Source: Oreohelix idahoensis (Eukaryota; Mollusca; Gastropoda; Stylommatophora; Oreohelicidae). From it: DNA of 64,000 nucleotides. The DNA lies in assembly GCA_024509875.1 (NCBI GenBank), contig JAMPIV010011335.1, positions 606,020-670,019 on the forward strand, in the 5' to 3' direction. How positions within the stretch are numbered: position 1 is the stretch's first letter; every line of letters begins with the position of its first letter. Shown here in pieces: positions 60,371 to 64,000 of the stretch. The position numbers and the translations under genes were made by a program. The notes under the pieces were generated by a model. It saw nothing but the letters and a program-made list of their open reading frames with translations, made no database searches and was not told the DNA's origin.

Positions 60371-60870
60371 TTCAGACGGTTCCATCACATTGCAACATCC
60401 CTAGCAATGAAGCGCTGACAGATTGGCAAAGTAAGGCTGAATGCTACCTCAGCCTGATTCAAGCATAACTTATGAAGAGACCAAGAAATTTATCAGAAGC
60501 AAATACAGAAATAAGTGGGAAGTGGAGCATCCATGCCATCAGACGAACGATGCATATTAACAGCTTAACAGAAGTGTACAAGTGGTTATCTTCAGATTCC
60601 GTACATATCACAACAGACTGAAATACAACCTACTCAATAAGCTAAAAATAGGAACTTCCGGTGAGTGTGGCTGTGGCACTGACAAAGTGACCGCTGAACG
60701 TCTGCTGCAGAAGTGCCCAACGTATGAAGTACAGATAACGCACAATTAGCCGTCACAAGTACCACTCACGGACAAACTCAGTGGAGATGCCAACAACCTC
60801 AGGCTGACCAACGCTTTCTTTAAACTTATTCCAGTTGACGTGTGAAAGTGTACGAACAAGAAGAAGAAGA
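60371..60870 (+). pseudogene. LINE RNase H end and tail, second plus-strand copy
   Basis: TTCCATCACATTGCAACATC and CTAGCAATGAAGCGCTGACA correspond to the IPSHCNIPGNE region at 57950 with many changes. The cysteine region (GECGCGTDKVTAERLLQKCP-like, about 60660-60720) and the end AACCTCAGGCTGACCAACGC with GAAGAAGAAG follow. Inactive; in a protease intron. Confidence 0.75.
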
Positions 60871-60975
60871 AGTAGAAGGAAGTAAGGAAGGAAGGAAGAA
60901 ATGAAGGAATAAATAAAGAGAGACAGAAAGAAAGCGTGAAAGAAAGAAACCGAGAGAGAAAGAACGAAAGAAGAT
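60853..60975. repeat. Purine-rich tract (AAG, GGAA, GAAA)
   Basis: Follows the LINE (AAG)n tail and expands into GGAAGGAA and GAAAGAAA blocks, strongly purine-biased on the plus strand. Confidence 0.85.
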
Positions 60976-60999
60976 ATACTTTAAATCCGCATAGTTCCC

Positions 61000-62663
61000 G
61001 ATGATCTCCGAGCAGACAGTAACAAAAGGACTACTGCACGAGGTTGTACAGTACATGAGGCTATCAACTTCATTGTGCAGAAGTCAGCTGTTACAAAAAC
61101 ACTACAAGAGAACAGACCCTTTGACAGAAGTTTATTTCAACTTGTATTAGTGGTTCCATTCTCAATAAAAAGCGAGCAAGGAAATAAATGACGCTTCAAA
61201 ATTTAGTGAGGGCGAGAGAAGAGATACATGAGAGAACATATAGGTATGTTGTCGCCTCTGTGAGACACAATATTTCAGATGTACAACGCAATTGTTTGAT
61301 AATAAAATGTGCATAGAATACTGATACAAATAACTGAAAAAAGAGTGTGATGACATATCTACAAATATGTTTTCCGTTAGTAAACATTTATGAAGATAAA
61401 ATAGCTAAACATGAAATAAAAACTAAATAAATAAAAAACAAAAAACAAAGTGATTTAAGAACGTGTGCTCATCCACTATCGAAAGACGTGTGATAAGGTG
61501 TAACTTCCGCTTTTTTTTTTTTTAACGTAGATTTTATTTATCTCGTTCATGAATTTTAACGAAATCACTTATTTATGTTCGGTGGGTGTGTCTTTGTTAT
61601 ATTTTTTTAAGCACTTGGTGGCGACATCAATGTCCCTGCATGTAGACAGAAATTCTAGAATATAATTTCTCTGTGACTTTCGACTTTGTTGTCAAACTTT
61701 GCAAGAAGGATTTATTCAGAGAGAACGAGGAATCGTCAAACAAGACGTCGTTATTTATGAGTAATCAATGAGATTACGTCATCCTGTGTTGTTGCCGGGG
61801 GGGGGGGGGGGGGGGGGGAGAAATAGGGGTGGGTCTCTGAGAGACTAAGATAGAATAAGGATTCCGCTTTCTCGGTCACGTGGTAAGATGACACTAATAC
61901 AAGATTGTGTTTCAGGCTGGCAACCTCAACAAATTGTTATTGAAACCATCCCAACAATGGCTCGAGTTTTGATGAAGGCTTTCTATTAGCGGGTCAGCTG
62001 TATTAGTAGCTCCATCCTACGTAAGGAAATGAATGAAGGAATTGTATTCGTGAAATGGAAGCAGAAAATGGAGTAAGTGTATATATATACATATATATCT
62101 GGGCTGGGATTCATTTTAAAAATCTTAATCGATTAGTCGAATTTCTTTAATCATAGATTAATTAATCAATCTCGATCAATTTGAAATATTTTTTAAAATC
62201 ATAATTAACTTTTTTTCTTTTTAAACCACTAAATACTTTTTTTCAAATTTTACTTGTCTTAGGCAACATAGTCTTCTACTATAATGAAAATACTGAAACG
62301 TTACAACCACATTTGTGATTATTATTGACCATACTTTCCAAATTCCATATCACAAACCTCTGACATAGCAAATGTTCCTGCTTTTAATAAAAAAAAACAT
62401 AAACATTCATAACAATTGCATAATCGATTAAAAGTTGTTTTATCTATTAATCGATTAAAAAGTGAAACGATTAATCTATTAATTAAACGTTACAGAACCC
62501 AGCAAATTTATATATATATATATATATCCGGCGTGATGCTGACCACATCACCCCTAGTGTGCCGATGGTCAAGAAAATACGGGCCTAACACCGTAATCCT
62601 AATATGCTTCAATAGGCGTGTAACGGGATCCATATATATATATTACGGAACCCAGGCACTTAC
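61000..62663. other. Intron sequence with a 22-base G run
   Basis: No exon seen. G22 at 61797-61818. ATCGATTAA-like strings recur around 62125-62170 and 62420-62480. Short AT arrays lie at 62081-62098 and 62508-62526. Confidence 0.5.
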
Positions 62664-62829
62664 TTGTCTTTTAAGCAGTGGGCTGCTGTCAGAATGTGAC
62701 GTTTATCCAGAATAGCTCCTCCACAAAAGAGGGTGTTTACCGTCACTCCTACCATCCATGGAAACTCGCATTCCTCAGCATCCTCACCTCCAAAAACGCG
62801 GAACCTGCTTGTTGACTGAACACCACATG
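62664..62829 (-). CDS. Trypsin-like serine protease, first recognised exon (activation site and catalytic His)
   Basis: Between acceptor TTCCCAG and donor GTAAGT the exon reads CGVQSTSRFRVFGGEDAEEC, EFPWMVGVTVNTLFCGGAIL and DKRHILTAAHCLKDK. R-VFGG is the zymogen cleavage site (usually R-IVGG), with a Phe in the second position. TAAHC holds the catalytic His. PWMV and FCGGAIL are typical strand motifs. A Cys just before the cleavage site suggests a disulfide that keeps a propeptide attached after activation. Exons for a signal peptide and any N-terminal domain must lie to the right of 62829, probably beyond the window. Secreted or vesicular enzyme by family knowledge; substrate unknown. Confidence 0.95.
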
Positions 62830-62948
62830 CTGGGAAAAGAAACAAAGTGTCAAAGATATAAACTTTCATTTTAATTTTAAATAATGGCATTTTTTTTTTG
62901 GGGGGCGGGGGGGGGGGGGGTGCGGTATATAGAGTTTTGTTTTGTTGC

Positions 62949-62984
62949 ATATTTATATATATATATATATAATTATATATATAT

Positions 62985-63060
<76 letters not shown>
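62949..63060. repeat. (TA)n then (CA)5 microsatellite
   Basis: About 100 bases of AT alternation with a few interruptions, closing with ACACACACAC. A G run lies at about 62901-62920 just before it. Confidence 0.97.
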
Positions 63061-63484
63061 CTCATTCTTGTTTACTTTTTTCTTTCAACATCTTCCTAAG
63101 ATATCCAGCTCCATACACCCTTGGACAACGTCATCACGTGACATGCTAAGAAGACTGGGCTATCATGTCTGCCACAGATCTTGACTTTATCTGTGTCGTT
63201 TTCCATTCAGTCTCGACATTTACATCTTCCTATAAGTTTATTCCTCAGGAAACCCACCATTATTGTGATGTATGCATAATACGAATGTAAATTAATGGAT
63301 GCCTGCAATAGATTTTTGTAGGTTTGGATATTTTGGGTATAGTTTATATATGTGTGGTTATTATGGCGCCTCAGCAGAATCTCATCAGATCTCCGACATC
63401 TGTGTGCTGTAAGCTTGTCCACTATTGAACCACTCCACTTTGAACCGCTTGTAAACTCTCCTTAGTGCTACTTGAGTCGACTTG
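63061..63484. other. Non-genic stretch upstream of protease exon
   Basis: Unique-looking sequence with no supported exon on either strand. Confidence 0.4.
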
Positions 63485-63830
63485 GAGCGTCCGATTGACA
63501 GAGTGTGGTTAAAGAAAGCGCCTGGTCTCTCCCTCTCTCCTCGCGACAAAAGGTACTACCTAGGTTCGTAACTTAGGGTATCGAATCACAACTTTACATT
63601 TACACTACCTACACACTCCATCCTTCACTACCCAGCCTATAACCAGCCGTAAATGGGTACCTGACTTTGAGTTAGGGAAGGAAAAGACAGCGAGGAAGGG
63701 AACTAGTTCACCACCCCCACACCTCTCTCGATGCTGGACCTAGTATGGTGAGAAGTCTTCTAACACTTCACATGCCCCGTTACGGCAGTAATCTTCAATG
63801 GGACTATATTTATTTAATTAACCTTCGTAG
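63485..63830 (+). mobile_element. tRNA-derived SINE, second copy
   Basis: Starts GAGCGTCCGATTGACAGAGT and shares with 25343-25690 the strings CCTGGTCT, GGTTCGTAAC (B-box-like), TGGGTACCTGACT, GGAAAAGACAGCGAGGAAGG and GTGAGAAGTCTTCTAACA. It has extra bases between the boxes and a different 3' end. Diverged relative to the first copy. Confidence 0.7.
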
Positions 63831-64000
63831 TCTATATAACTACTCCTACCTATACTTCGTTCCTTTTTTTCTTCCTATTTTTGCGATCCATCCTTACGAG
63901 AGCATGGGGAGAGCACGGTGCAAGCTGGTCCCTTTGCAGGAAGCCTACAACTTAAAACATCTCACGTGCTTAATTTATATCAACAGCGAGGATCATGAGT

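Overview
This is a eukaryotic, metazoan window. A lophotrochozoan, probably a mollusc, is my best guess. I see introns with GT/AG borders, a trypsin-like protease gene split over five exons, a GT92-type glycosyltransferase exon, and dense retroelements (LTR, LINE, SINE), a hAT transposon, minisatellites and microsatellites. No bacterial operon, CRISPR array, rRNA gene or functional tRNA gene was seen. The species call is inference only.

Layout. 1-1047 is AT-rich flank. 1048-1215 is the minus-strand end of a Ty3/gypsy-type RNase H. From about 1216 to 16680 the plus strand is almost only G and T: I found no C at all between 1760 and 16226, and A fades to nearly zero in the middle. The right edge runs into a minus-strand gypsy gag/protease fragment (16690-17889). 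This tract is the most unusual thing in the window. It looks like ordinary DNA, retrotransposon at both edges, in which C has gone to T and A to G on one strand, deepest in the centre. An assembly or basecalling artefact must be excluded first.

18082-22169 holds an unassigned stretch and the last exon of a plus-strand GT92 glycosyltransferase gene (20193-20873). 22170-24280 is a 34-bp minisatellite with two sequence classes. 24281-33377 is a graveyard of SINE and LINE pieces, including a long LINE ORF1 bracketed by histone-type stem-loop sequences.

33378-43099 is a complete minus-strand LTR retrotransposon (2.5-kb LTRs, 5-bp target duplication CCGCT) inserted into a LINE. 45367-46684 is an internally deleted hAT transposon with an 8-bp target duplication. 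44741-45208 is a 12-copy 39-bp repeat.

46986-62829 is a minus-strand trypsin-like serine protease gene. Five exons carry the whole catalytic domain in matching reading phases. Its largest intron contains a second complete LTR element (48288-57429, plus strand, target duplication ATGGA). Both complete LTR elements have the order gag, protease, integrase, RT, RNase H. That is the copia-like order, on gypsy-type proteins, as in the Gmr1 group. The rest of the introns hold LINE tails, a long GATA array and CA/TA microsatellites.
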